Notes: generated from the sequence alone by a model not told the origin. A DNA stretch of 48,786 nt from a bacterium (GCA_023267555.1 JAHFMZ010000003.1:1-48786), one strand, 5' to 3'; positions 33,775-41,198 are shown, counted from the first letter of the stretch. Translations and numbers: made by a program.

Positions 33775-34860
33775 TTAAAAGCAAATGAATCCGCCAGTAA
33801 CACCATCAGGTATGTCTTCCAAATCTTTTGCTGTTGCAACTACAGCATAACCTTCAAAATCAATTTTATCCCAAAACGTTTGCGCGTATTTCCAAGCTTT
33901 TGTTTCTGGATATCCAAATTGGACGGGCTTGTTGGCAAACATATTTGCAGTGAAGTTGTAAGTTTTACTGAGAATTTTTCCTAACAAGGAAGCATATTGC
34001 TCCTTAGCAACATACTCGGCATTCCTTGTCATATTGATGACAAGCTTTGGTGGTTTTTTTGATTCGAATGCAAGTCTTTTCCCAGCGGGAATAATCAAGC
34101 AAACAGGTGAATCCACCAAAACAAAAGGTTTTTTACCGTTGATTGTTTTTTGATAATGGAGAAAACGGAAACCATCGAGGTCGGTATATTTTTTAACCAC
34201 ATCTTCCTCAAACATCTCCTTATTCGGAAGTGGTGGTTGTATGGTACCGTCATCGAGTTGTGCATAGACTATGTGTGAAGTTTTCTTTTGTTGGTTGAAA
34301 GGTAGATTTATCCAAGAATTCGCAATGAATCCGTAGATGACTGCGAGAAGAATAATCTTGAACCCGATTCTTTGATAAACAAGCTCAGGATGACTTCTGT
34401 CTATAGAGAAAAACCAATTACCTAGATTTGCAAAGATGCGATATATTGTCATAGACAAAAGTGACGCATCTGTTTTTATTTTGTATTCAGGAAGTCTTTG
34501 ATCCCGGAAATGCGTGTGCTCAATCTTAATGTTTGGATTGAAGAGTTGAAGCTCCTCGTAAGTTTCTTTTTTCAGATTCCACAACAAATAAATACCAATG
34601 TTATGTAATGCTGGAAAAAGTGAGGGGACTAAACAAAACCCGTCGCTCCAAAAATAATTCGTGGACTTTTCGAAAAACAAAAGTTCTGCTGTTGTTCCGG
34701 CTTCGATCTTTCGAAGAAAGTGAAGAAATATTCCAAGAAAGAAAAAACAGGTGAGTTGAAATGAATAAGGTAAATTTTTTATCCATTTTTGATAATAATA
34801 CACATACACCGACATTATGAGCAGGGAAATAATTGCCCCAGCTAGTTTACCGATTCTCAT
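33775..34860 (-). CDS. orphan membrane protein (361 aa) with strong RBS
   Basis: Not recognised. Start ATG 34860 is fixed by GGAGG eight nt upstream; an in-frame TTG further up includes the SD itself. Hydrophobic segments sit at about residues 4-22, 30-46 and 175-192. Between them a patch IEAGTTAELLFFEKSTNYFW..GFCLVPSLFPAL loosely resembles the start of SPFH/stomatin domains, but this is not a firm match. The C-terminal 170 residues are soluble. A TTGATATCAA palindrome about 45 nt upstream may be an operator. Confidence 0.6.
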   Translation of the reverse strand: MRIGKLAGAIISLLIMSVYVYYYQKWIKNLPYSFQLTCFFFLGIFLHFLRKIEAGTTAELLFFEKSTNYFWSDGFCLVPSLFPALHNIGIYLLWNLKKETYEELQLFNPNIKIEHTHFRDQRLPEYKIKTDASLLSMTIYRIFANLGNWFFSIDRSHPELVYQRIGFKIILLAVIYGFIANSWINLPFNQQKKTSHIVYAQLDDGTIQPPLPNKEMFEEDVVKKYTDLDGFRFLHYQKTINGKKPFVLVDSPVCLIIPAGKRLAFESKKPPKLVINMTRNAEYVAKEQYASLLGKILSKTYNFTANMFANKPVQFGYPETKAWKYAQTFWDKIDFEGYAVVATAKDLEDIPDGVTGGFICF

Positions 34861-34944
34861 TATGGAATCCTCCAAAAAGTTAAAGAGCCGATATTTGATA
34901 TCAAAACTGGTTTTATCCTGTCATACGGAAAAAGAAAATGCAAA

Positions 34945-35094
34945 TTTGTGCCCAGGGCGGGACTCGGTCACAAAATCAGCTCCTTCGTCGCAGATGATTT
35001 TCCGACCCGTATTCGAGTCCCGATAAAAGCCAAGCAGTTGGCTTTCTCCCTGTCACAAAATGAAAAAGCTGGCAAAAGCCAGTTTTCATTTTGT
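34945..35094 (-). mobile_element. 3'-end palindromic element after tRNA-Leu(UAA)
   Basis: Minus-strand order from the tRNA end: a hairpin with arms near 35055-35063 and 35083-35093; hairpin GCCAA-CTGC-TTGGC (35029-35042); CGGGACTCGAA (35012-35022), an inverted copy of the tRNA T-arm; core CGGGTCGG (near 35003-35009); stem around GATTTT; GTGACC (34966-34971); then a direct copy of the tRNA 3' end, 22 nt identical (34945-34966 against 35091-35112). Confidence 0.8.
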
Positions 35095-35176
35095 GCCCAG
35101 GGCGGGACTCGAACCCGCACGCTGTAACCAGCCAAGGATTTTAAGTCCTTTATGTCTACCATTCCATCACCCGGGC
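35095..35176 (-). tRNA. tRNA-Leu (UAA)
   Basis: Class II: acceptor GCCCGGG with CCTGGGC (one G:U), anticodon stem around CTTAAAA (TAA), long variable arm, T-arm GCGGGTTCGAGTCCCGC, discriminator A, no CCA. A 3'-end element follows. Confidence 0.95.
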
Positions 35177-35259
35177 AGGTGTTTAGCTATTCTAACAAAT
35201 TTTCACTACTAAAGAAATTACTCAATACTTCTTTTAAAAAAGTTTGTTAGATATTGTTG

Positions 35260-35332
35260 TGCCCCCAGTAGGGATCGAACCTACGACCTGCGGATTAAGA
35301 GTCCGATGCTCTACCAGCTGAGCTATAGGGGC
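35260..35332 (-). tRNA. tRNA-Lys (CUU)
   Basis: Acceptor GCCCCTA/TGGGGGC, D-arm GCTC..GAGC, anticodon loop CTCTTAA (CTT), T-arm GTAGGTTCGATCCCTAC, discriminator A, no CCA. TATAGT and a small dyad lie just upstream. It has neither of the partial copies seen at the neighbouring tRNAs. Confidence 0.95.
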
Positions 35333-35419
35333 TTATAGTGAAATACTATAACACGACTCATAGAAATTCTCTAGAGCATAAAGCATAAATATGTTAGAAT
35401 GAGAAAGTTTAAAAGACAA

Positions 35420-35486
35420 GATGCAGTGGTGAGTGGTCCAAGAGCATAGCGAAATATATGAATAGATCTGCGGTTAAACCGCAGCG
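35420..35486 (+). pseudogene. 5'-half copy of tRNA-Cys with anticodon-arm hairpin
   Basis: GATGCAGTGGTGAGTGGTCC repeats the start of tRNA-Cys (GATGCAGTGGCGAAGTGGCC), including the preceding GACAA. After a divergent stretch comes CTGCGGTT-AAACCGCAGCG, the anticodon 5' arm followed by its own inverse. There is no anticodon, T-arm or 3' acceptor. Same design as the halves at 217, 451 and 695. Confidence 0.7.
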
Positions 35487-35536
35487 TCAAAATATAAATC
35501 GAAGGTAAACCATTATAATTGTTTACAGAATGACAA

Positions 35537-35610
35537 GATGCAGTGGCGAAGTGGCCTAACGCTGCGGTTTGCAAAACCGCCATTCGCGGGTTCGACTCCC
35601 GCCTGCATCT
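35537..35610 (+). tRNA. tRNA-Cys (GCA)
   Basis: Acceptor GATGCAG/CTGCATC, anticodon stem GCGGT/ACCGC with loop TTGCAAA (GCA), T-arm GCGGGTTCGACTCCCGC, discriminator U as in Cys tRNAs, no CCA. Its last base is also the last base of the stop codon of the convergent pseudouridine synthase gene. Confidence 0.95.
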
Positions 35611-36293
35611 CACTTATTAAAAAATTCTTTTGGCATTTCGCTTTTAAAAGTGTTTTCCTCTCTATCAAGATCAAAACTTAAACTCTCGGCGTGAAGCATA
35701 ATATGTGGTGAATCAATTTTACTTCCATATATTTTATCCCCAACTATCGGATGACCAATTGATGACATATGTGCACGCAATTGATGAGTGCGCCCAGTTT
35801 TCGGTAAAAGTTTTACGAGGGTTGTATTTGCCCTACGTTCTATTACTTCTACTTCTGTTATTGCCTCACGTAATTCTCCTCGCAAATTTACTGGATTGGT
35901 TGATTGCTTATAATCTTTTTTATTACGACCAAGAGGTGAATCAATGATAAATTTATTTTGTTCAATAATTCCTTCAACAACCGCTACGTATGTTTTTTTG
36001 ATTATATGATTTCTAAATTGTGATTTTAATTCATCAAAAACTTCTTGGGTTTTCGCAATAACTAATATTCCCGAAGTGTCTCGGTCTAATTTATGAACAA
36101 TACCACCCAATTCTATCGTTCTTTTATCTTGTAGTGTCACACTATTATCTATGTAAAACATTTTAGAATAATTTTCGTGCAAAAAATCCACAAGGGTATA
36201 TTCCGTGGAATAATCAAACGGATGAATTACAATACCTGAAGGTTTGTCTATAACTAGAAAGTTTTCATTTTCAAAAATTATCTTGATATTCAT
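35610..36293 (-). CDS. RluA/RluD-family pseudouridine synthase
   Basis: 227 aa. IVHKLDRDTSGILVIAKT holds the catalytic Asp, and VIDKPSGIVIHP, KTYVAVVEG and LLPKTGRTHQLRAHMSSIGHPIVGD are the family motifs. There is no N-terminal S4 domain, so it is the short type. It isomerises uridine in rRNA or tRNA; the exact target is unknown. The TGA stop (35610-35612) overlaps the end of tRNA-Cys by one base. It is divergent from tRNA-Leu(UAG). Confidence 0.92.
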   Translation of the reverse strand: MNIKIIFENENFLVIDKPSGIVIHPFDYSTEYTLVDFLHENYSKMFYIDNSVTLQDKRTIELGGIVHKLDRDTSGILVIAKTQEVFDELKSQFRNHIIKKTYVAVVEGIIEQNKFIIDSPLGRNKKDYKQSTNPVNLRGELREAITEVEVIERRANTTLVKLLPKTGRTHQLRAHMSSIGHPIVGDKIYGSKIDSPHIMLHAESLSFDLDREENTFKSEMPKEFFNK

Positions 36294-36340
36294 ATTCGCA
36301 ATCTAACATATTTTTATGTATAATACACAGACAATTATAA

Positions 36341-36422
36341 GCCCGGGTGGCGAAATTGGTAGACGCACTTGCCTTAGGAGCAAGCGCCGCAAGGCATGAA
36401 GGTTCAAGTCCTTTCCCGGGCA
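36341..36422 (+). tRNA. tRNA-Leu (UAG)
   Basis: Class II: acceptor GCCCGGG/CCCGGGC, anticodon stem CTTGC/GCAAG with loop CTTAGGA (TAG), long variable arm CGCCGCAAGGCATG, T-arm AAGGTTCAAGTCCTT, discriminator A, no CCA. TATAAT lies about 20 nt upstream. Confidence 0.95.
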
Positions 36423-36575
36423 CAACATAAAAAATGAGACCGCGTAAGCTGTCCATTTTTTAGTTGTGCCCGAGAAGCAAGTGATCTGCACCACTTGCGT
36501 AAGGACTTGAATAGGGGTCGCGAAGTCTTCTATTTTTGATTACAAAAATAGACTTTGTGACCAAGTCCTTTCCCG
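36423..36575 (+). mobile_element. 3'-end palindromic element after tRNA-Leu(UAG)
   Basis: A hairpin pairs the tRNA's own end (GGGCACAAC) with GTTGTGCCC (36463-36471). It is followed by hairpin GCAAGTG-ATCTGCAC-CACTTGC (36477-36498), AAGGACTTGAA (36501-36511, inverted T-arm copy), core GGGGTCGCGAA (36514-36524), a stem with TATTTTTG/CAAAAATA, TTTGTGACC (36554-36562) and AAGTCCTTTCCCG (36563-36575), an exact direct copy of tRNA positions 36406-36418. A second GTGACCAAACCCTTTC at 36595 may be a decayed extra end. Confidence 0.8.
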
Positions 36576-36656
36576 CATTAAAAACATATGCGAGGTGACC
36601 AAACCCTTTCTTATCCTTGCTTTCACCTCATCTTTGTGGTATTACGAAACTACGTA

Positions 36657-36683
36657 TGTAAGAAAAAATGGTCCTGTGCGTCT
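36657..36683 (+). promoter_or_regulatory. ECF-type promoter of the sigma gene (autoregulation)
   Basis: TGTAAG (36657-36662), 15-nt gap, GCGTCT (36678-36683), with the CGTC core typical of ECF -10 elements. The same pair with the same gap lies before the gene at 38257. CGTC is 7 nt from the ATG, giving a leaderless mRNA. Confidence 0.75.
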
Positions 36684-36689
36684 ATAACT

Positions 36690-37184
36690 ATGGATCAACA
36701 TAAACAAAAATTAACAGAGGCCTATAACGAGTATTCAGATGCTATATTTCGATATTGTTTTTTCAAAATATCAGACAGAGAAAAAGCTATTGATTTTGTC
36801 CAAGAAACATTTGTTCGCACTTGGCAGTATCTTGTTAATGGCAATGAAATTGAAAACATTAAAACATTTTTGTATACCACGGCTCGTCATATAATTATTG
36901 ATGAGTATCGTAAGAAAAAAACATTGTCACTGGATGATATTGTTGATCAAGGTGTTGGGCCATACATAGAAATCGAAGAAGCTTTGTATACATCTATTGA
37001 TGCCAATCGTGTGATGGAACACGTGCGAAAGCTTCCCGAGATTTATAGTTCGGTAATTATTATGCGTTATACCAATGACTTATCTGTAAAAGATATAGCA
37101 CAAATTATTAATGAATCAGAAGATGTTGTTTCTGTTAGACTACACAGAGGCATTATTAAATTGCGAGAAATTATTTTATTATGA
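36690..37184 (+). CDS. ECF-subfamily RNA polymerase sigma factor
   Basis: 164 aa from ATG 36690. Sigma region 2 (AIFRYCFFKISDREKAIDFVQETFVRTWQYL, then FLYTTARHIIIDEYRKKK) and region 4.2 (LPEIYSSVIIMRYTNDLSVKDIAQIINESEDVVSVRLHRGIIKLREI) are complete, with no regions 1 or 3, as in RpoE/SigX-type factors. It overlaps the downstream membrane protein by 4 nt, the usual sigma/anti-sigma arrangement. An upstream in-frame start is rejected because it lies before the ECF promoter. Confidence 0.93.
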   Translation: MDQHKQKLTEAYNEYSDAIFRYCFFKISDREKAIDFVQETFVRTWQYLVNGNEIENIKTFLYTTARHIIIDEYRKKKTLSLDDIVDQGVGPYIEIEEALYTSIDANRVMEHVRKLPEIYSSVIIMRYTNDLSVKDIAQIINESEDVVSVRLHRGIIKLREIILL

Positions 37185-38098
37185 AAAACATTTTTTCATT
37201 ATTTGAACAACATAAAGAAACAAAAATGACTCCAGAAGAAAAGAAATTTGCCTGGGAGGCTATTTCAGCGCAAACTTTTTTTCTTGATACGGATATATCA
37301 GTCAAGAAACCCATATTATCAAGTTTTTATTTTAAAGAGTTATTGCCAGTTATAAATCGACAAACTATTTTTTTAAAAAGGAAAAAATATGCTCTCGGAA
37401 TTATCGCGAGTACTTTAATTATATCTGGTGGTGTTTCAGCCTTTGCCCAAGTGTCGTTACCTGGAGATTTTTTATATAGAGTGAAAACAGATGTGAATGA
37501 AAAGATACAAGTTGCTTTTTCTCTTACTCCACAATCAAAAGCAAACACAGAAGCTGTTTTGGCTACGAGGCGTCTTGAAGAAGTGGAAGGATTAGCTTTA
37601 CGAGGGAAATTAGATTCAGGTTTAGAATTAAAAACCAATAATGCTTTTAATGCTCACGTTCGTGAGCTTGATTCACATATTGCAGAGCTTGAGAGTAGAT
37701 CAGAGTTTGGTGAGATTGCAAAAGTGGGTGTATCTTTTCAGACTAAAATAGCAGTGCACGCAGCAGTTCTTAAGGATATGGAAGTTAATAATGAGTTTCT
37801 TTCTTCTGCTAGTACGACAAAGACTAATACTAGTATGATTCTAAATCTTGAACAAAAAGTTTTGTCAGCCACCATTCCGACAATTATCGCAACTAAAAAT
37901 GCTCTTATAAAAACATCTGTCAGCACATCAACTAAAGTTGAAGTTTATAAAAATAAAAATAATAAAAATAATTTAGCTCTATATATTGACCCTCAAGAAG
38001 CGAGAGAATATTTAATAAGACTTCATCAAGAAATTGGAACACCTTCAACAATTTTGGAAATCCCTAATCCTTCGGTTGTCCCAACATTTATACCATAA
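37181..38098 (+). CDS. membrane anti-sigma-like protein with DUF5667 domain
   Basis: 305 aa. The N-terminal ~70 residues face the cytoplasm and could hold the sigma factor. One hydrophobic segment (YALGIIASTLIISGGVSAFAQ, about residues 68-88) crosses the membrane. The outer part begins with LPGDFLYRVKTDVNEKIQVAF..ATRRLEEVEGLALRGKL, the DUF5667 signature, a domain often paired with ECF sigma factors. A Ser/Thr-rich linker and Lys/Asn-rich tail follow. Anti-sigma activity is inferred from the ATGA overlap with the sigma gene and the topology; no zinc (ZAS) motif is visible. Confidence 0.75.
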   Translation: MKNIFSLFEQHKETKMTPEEKKFAWEAISAQTFFLDTDISVKKPILSSFYFKELLPVINRQTIFLKRKKYALGIIASTLIISGGVSAFAQVSLPGDFLYRVKTDVNEKIQVAFSLTPQSKANTEAVLATRRLEEVEGLALRGKLDSGLELKTNNAFNAHVRELDSHIAELESRSEFGEIAKVGVSFQTKIAVHAAVLKDMEVNNEFLSSASTTKTNTSMILNLEQKVLSATIPTIIATKNALIKTSVSTSTKVEVYKNKNNKNNLALYIDPQEAREYLIRLHQEIGTPSTILEIPNPSVVPTFIP

Positions 38099-38134
38099 AA
38101 ATAGTCCGTCATTTTTTGTAGATGTATTTTAACT

Positions 38135-38161
38135 TGTAAGAAAATAAATCCTGTAGCGTCT
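38135..38161 (+). promoter_or_regulatory. ECF-type promoter of the PG-binding protein gene
   Basis: TGTAAG (38135-38140), 15-nt gap, GCGTCT (38156-38161), matching the promoter of the sigma gene in both boxes and spacing, plus a shared TCCTGT in the spacer. Confidence 0.75.
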
Positions 38162-38256
38162 TTATATATAGGGTCACTGACTAACCCTAGAAATTAGGTG
38201 TTTAGTTAAGTCCAATTATGTTTCCTTTATTAATCTTAATGAAAATATACATTATT

Positions 38257-38907
38257 ATGAAAAAAATTATTCAAGGTTCTATTATAGCCATTTTGGCTTC
38301 AGTCGGACTTAGTACACAAGCATTTGCTTTTAATCAAATAAATCAGCAACTTGATTTTGGTGAAAGAAATTCAGATGTTACTAGTCTTCAGGAATTTCTT
38401 GCAGGAGATCCAAGTGTATATCCGCAAGGACTTGTTACTGGTTACTTTGGTGTTCTCACTCGTTCAGCGGTTATGAATTTCCAAGCAAAATACGGTATTG
38501 CACAAGCTGGGCGTGTTGGCCCACTTACATTAGCAAAGATGAATGAACTTATAGGTTCTGGTGTTGCAAATACATCAGGTCCAGCAATTGTTATGCAATC
38601 TGGTCCACAAGTCACAAGTACAACTGCTGTCTTTAATTGGATGACTACAAATAGAGTAGCTCTTGGTCGCGTGTATTACAGTACATCACCATTACAAATG
38701 AATGAGGGAGATATAAATTCAAATGGTTTTGCTGTGACAACCGGTCAACTTGGAAGTTATGATGGTGTGGCTCGTTCTTCACAATCATCAACTCTTACAG
38801 GTTTGCAACCAAATACAACCTATTACTACACAATTGTGGCAACAGATTTGGGTGGTAATGTAAGTGTGATTGGTCCAAACAATACATTCCGAACATCTAA
38901 TAATTAA
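38257..38907 (+). CDS. secreted PG-binding / fibronectin-III-like envelope protein
   Basis: 216 aa from ATG 38257. The signal peptide MKKIIQGSIIAILASVGLSTQAFA is followed by a peptidoglycan-binding domain (LDFGERNSDVTSLQEFL..GLVTGYFGVLTRSAVMNFQAKYG) and an FN3-like domain (TTAVFNWMTTNRVALGRVYY..LTGLQPNTTYYYTIVATDLGGN). It sits behind an ECF promoter with an ~85-nt leader containing AGGGT/ACCCT pairing, so it is the likely direct output of the adjacent sigma factor. The ATG at 38257 gives a clean signal peptide; two upstream in-frame ATGs are less likely. Confidence 0.85.
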   Translation: MKKIIQGSIIAILASVGLSTQAFAFNQINQQLDFGERNSDVTSLQEFLAGDPSVYPQGLVTGYFGVLTRSAVMNFQAKYGIAQAGRVGPLTLAKMNELIGSGVANTSGPAIVMQSGPQVTSTTAVFNWMTTNRVALGRVYYSTSPLQMNEGDINSNGFAVTTGQLGSYDGVARSSQSSTLTGLQPNTTYYYTIVATDLGGNVSVIGPNNTFRTSNN

Positions 38908-38938
38908 AATGCTATAAAAGGGGATAGAGTAGAAAAGA

Positions 38939-38971
38939 AAAAAGGCAAACATCACTGATGTTCGCCTTTTG
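38939..38971. terminator. convergent terminator
   Basis: AAAAAGGC(A)AACATC-ACT-GATGTTCGCCTTTT between the PG-binding gene and the 548-aa orphan. Confidence 0.85.
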
Positions 38972-38999
38972 TTGTGGTGCATTGCACACCACAAATTGA

Positions 39000-40646
39000 T
39001 TAGGCCGAAGCCTGTTTCGTTTGTTCTGAGTTATCCGGTAGTTCGCCGATTTCGCGCAGCTTTACGCGAAGATACTCGCGCAATTCCTTGCCGGGGAAAC
39101 CGACTTCGGAGGTTTGCAGGTGACCCAGCTTGATGAAGGGTTTGAAATTGTAGAGAACGTGACCTTCCGGTGCTGATATCACTTTGGCATACCATTGGCC
39201 TTCGTTTGACCAAGAGCGGAATGTGATTCCGTCATTGGTCCTCCAATAACCGTGGCTGTCGGATAGAAATCCCTTTGCCAAAGGATTTGGGGTGGAAGAA
39301 GTCTGACCTCCTCCACCAACGACTTGGCCGTCGCTGGTCGCGAGACAAATACGACTTTTTTCTCTTCCGAATTGCGGAGCGGTAATACCGTTACGCGGCT
39401 TTTCGGTGGAGATCATCACCTTCGCTTGTTGTTGTTCTGCTTTCTTGAATGACTTAATGATGCCATTCTTGATAAGCACACCGCGAATGTAATTGACCAA
39501 TGCCACAATTTGGCCGTAGTCTTTACTGCTATGAAGCAGACTGGTATCATCGGCGACCCACTTTGCCAAAATGGTGAAGCCGATTTCGATGCCGTGTTTG
39601 CTGAGGTCGTTTCCTTCCCCAATTTTCACGACTTCAATCTGTTGACCGATTGCCGGACCGAACAACTTCACCAACACGCCGTCTAGGTCGTAAAACCCGA
39701 GATGACTTTGAATCATTTCAAACAGCGGACGAGTCTTGAACTCGGCGGGTGGGGTTGTCTTGGCAGGACGCAAGGGTCTGGGTCCGCTCGGCTTTTTGGC
39801 CACAAGCAAACCTTCCTCTTCCATCACCTTCCGAAGAAACGTCCACAGTGAGCACTTGTTATTCTTGGTTTTTTCCAAAGCGTGCTCGGGCTCACTGTTT
39901 CGATGAAGTTCGTTGATTGAAATTGTTACGCCGGCGATCTCCACATCAGTGAGACCACTTTCCTGCGGAGCACTTCGTACACCAATCATTGTGCTCTCGA
40001 CCTTCCCAAGTTTTTTCTGGGAGATTTCGAAAGTCACACCACGCGTTTCAATGAGGCCGACACGGGTGCCATCCCAAATGATTTTCGCGGCACTCGATGC
40101 TTCGTGTTCGATTACTTCTTCGGTCGTGTCGGTTGGTTCTTCCGCAGAATCTTCCACCTGAGGAAGGACTACTTCGTTGGCGAGGTTGTTGTATTTCGCA
40201 TTCCGCAAAAACCTCCACAACTCTTCCACGGCCTTTCGGACACCCTCGTCCTTCATCTTCGTAGCGAAGTAGGCTCGCTCGAGATGAAAGAAAGGAATTC
40301 TCGTTCCGGGTTGAACACCGGCCAAAGCAAGAGGGTGATAGTTGGGTATATAGTCGGCGACGATGAAGAGAATTTCTTGTTCGGCATCCTTGTACAGCGG
40401 AAACATTGCTTTCAAAAACTGGACGCCATTGATGAGATAGATTTCTTTGCTGTAGACACCGTCCAAAAGCTGATTGATGTCATAACAAGTGTGCTCCTCC
40501 GCGTACTTTCTGGCTTCTTGTTCAGCACGGGGAGTGTAGTCCGGTTTGGGACCACGAACCTTTGGTGCCTTCTCCTTCTTGACTTGAGGCTTCACTTTGC
40601 TCGGCCTCGGGTTGTCTTCGCCGTTCTTTTTCCAGGTTTTTCCCAT
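39000..40646 (-). CDS. GC-rich orphan protein (548 aa) with strong RBS
   Basis: Not recognised. TAGGAGG eight nt before the ATG. The coding sequence is far richer in G and C at third positions than the surrounding AT-rich genes. A basic N-terminus (KKNGEDNPRPSKVKPQVKKEK) is followed by alternating helical and beta-like segments. Two modules, around residues 110-160 (YFATKMKDEGVRKAVEELWRF) and 320-400 (HSSKDYGQIVALVNYIRGVLIKNGIIKSF), look like DNA- or RNA-binding helical units. There is no signal peptide or membrane segment. Probably acquired horizontally; function unknown. Confidence 0.7.
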   Translation of the reverse strand: MGKTWKKNGEDNPRPSKVKPQVKKEKAPKVRGPKPDYTPRAEQEARKYAEEHTCYDINQLLDGVYSKEIYLINGVQFLKAMFPLYKDAEQEILFIVADYIPNYHPLALAGVQPGTRIPFFHLERAYFATKMKDEGVRKAVEELWRFLRNAKYNNLANEVVLPQVEDSAEEPTDTTEEVIEHEASSAAKIIWDGTRVGLIETRGVTFEISQKKLGKVESTMIGVRSAPQESGLTDVEIAGVTISINELHRNSEPEHALEKTKNNKCSLWTFLRKVMEEEGLLVAKKPSGPRPLRPAKTTPPAEFKTRPLFEMIQSHLGFYDLDGVLVKLFGPAIGQQIEVVKIGEGNDLSKHGIEIGFTILAKWVADDTSLLHSSKDYGQIVALVNYIRGVLIKNGIIKSFKKAEQQQAKVMISTEKPRNGITAPQFGREKSRICLATSDGQVVGGGGQTSSTPNPLAKGFLSDSHGYWRTNDGITFRSWSNEGQWYAKVISAPEGHVLYNFKPFIKLGHLQTSEVGFPGKELREYLRVKLREIGELPDNSEQTKQASA

Positions 40647-40753
40647 TTTAATTATCCTCCTAAAAGATGGGTAACTACGGTTTTGTTACAAAGGACTACA
40701 GTCTTTATCGTGAGGAAATGATAAAAATCAATAGCTCACGAAAGATGATATAT

Positions 40754-40787
40754 ATTATACACCTTTTACCTATTTTGTCAAGGTAAA
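40754..40787 (-). promoter_or_regulatory. promoter with dyad operator of the 548-aa orphan
   Basis: Minus strand TTGACA (40776-40781), 16-nt spacer, TATAAT (40754-40759). TTTACC (40765-40770) and GGTAAA (40782-40787) form a dyad over the -35. A leader of about 100 nt with CGTGAG/CTCACG and GTAAC/GTTAC stems precedes the ATG. Confidence 0.8.
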
Positions 40788-40822
40788 TATACTATTAAAA
40801 TAAAGGTTTTTTTGTGGCTGTA

Positions 40823-41185
40823 TTATTTTTGTTCTGTTTCAGCTTTTGCTTTTCTTAATAAAGAATCAATATGTTGTCGGTTTTTTTCTCCATAATCAAT
40901 TTCAACTTCAAAGAATGGAATAACTTTCACAGGAAGTCTTTTCATCACTGTGTGACGAAGTTCACTTCGCATACGCTTGGCAAAATCTAAAGCAGCAGCT
41001 TCTTTGCTTTCTGGTAGCACAGTTATAAAAATAGTTCCGTGTTTCATATCAGCAGACACTTCTGCGCGAGTGACAGTTATGAGTGATGCACCGGATGATT
41101 CACGTTGAAAAAAATCTTGAGCGATTGCCAGAACTTCAAGAGATATTTGAGTTTGTCGTTTTGTCGGTGGTTTATTTGCGTCCAT
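40823..41185 (-). CDS. rbfA: ribosome-binding factor A
   Basis: 120 aa with the KH-type RbfA pattern: RQTQISLEVLAIAQDFFQRE, LITVTRAEVSADMKHGTIFITVLPE, MRSELRHTVMKRLPVKVIPFFEVEID and DSLLRKA near the end. RbfA helps 30S maturation at the 16S 5' helix. It lies 13 nt behind infB in the same direction, the classic infB-rbfA order, so they are one operon. No SD at the start. Confidence 0.92.
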   Translation of the reverse strand: MDANKPPTKRQTQISLEVLAIAQDFFQRESSGASLITVTRAEVSADMKHGTIFITVLPESKEAAALDFAKRMRSELRHTVMKRLPVKVIPFFEVEIDYGEKNRQHIDSLLRKAKAETEQK

Positions 41186-41198
41186 ATTAATAAGAAAA

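Noticed and set aside
33775-34860. SPFH/stomatin-family assignment for the membrane orphan
   Set aside because: Only a short stretch near residues 50-80 is reminiscent of it; the rest of the domain cannot be aligned by eye.
27024-36575. Integron attC sites
   Set aside because: The folded hairpins with conserved ends recall attC, but the ends are GGTCGC/GTGACC, not RYYYAAC/GTTRRRY, and no integrase or cassette array is present.
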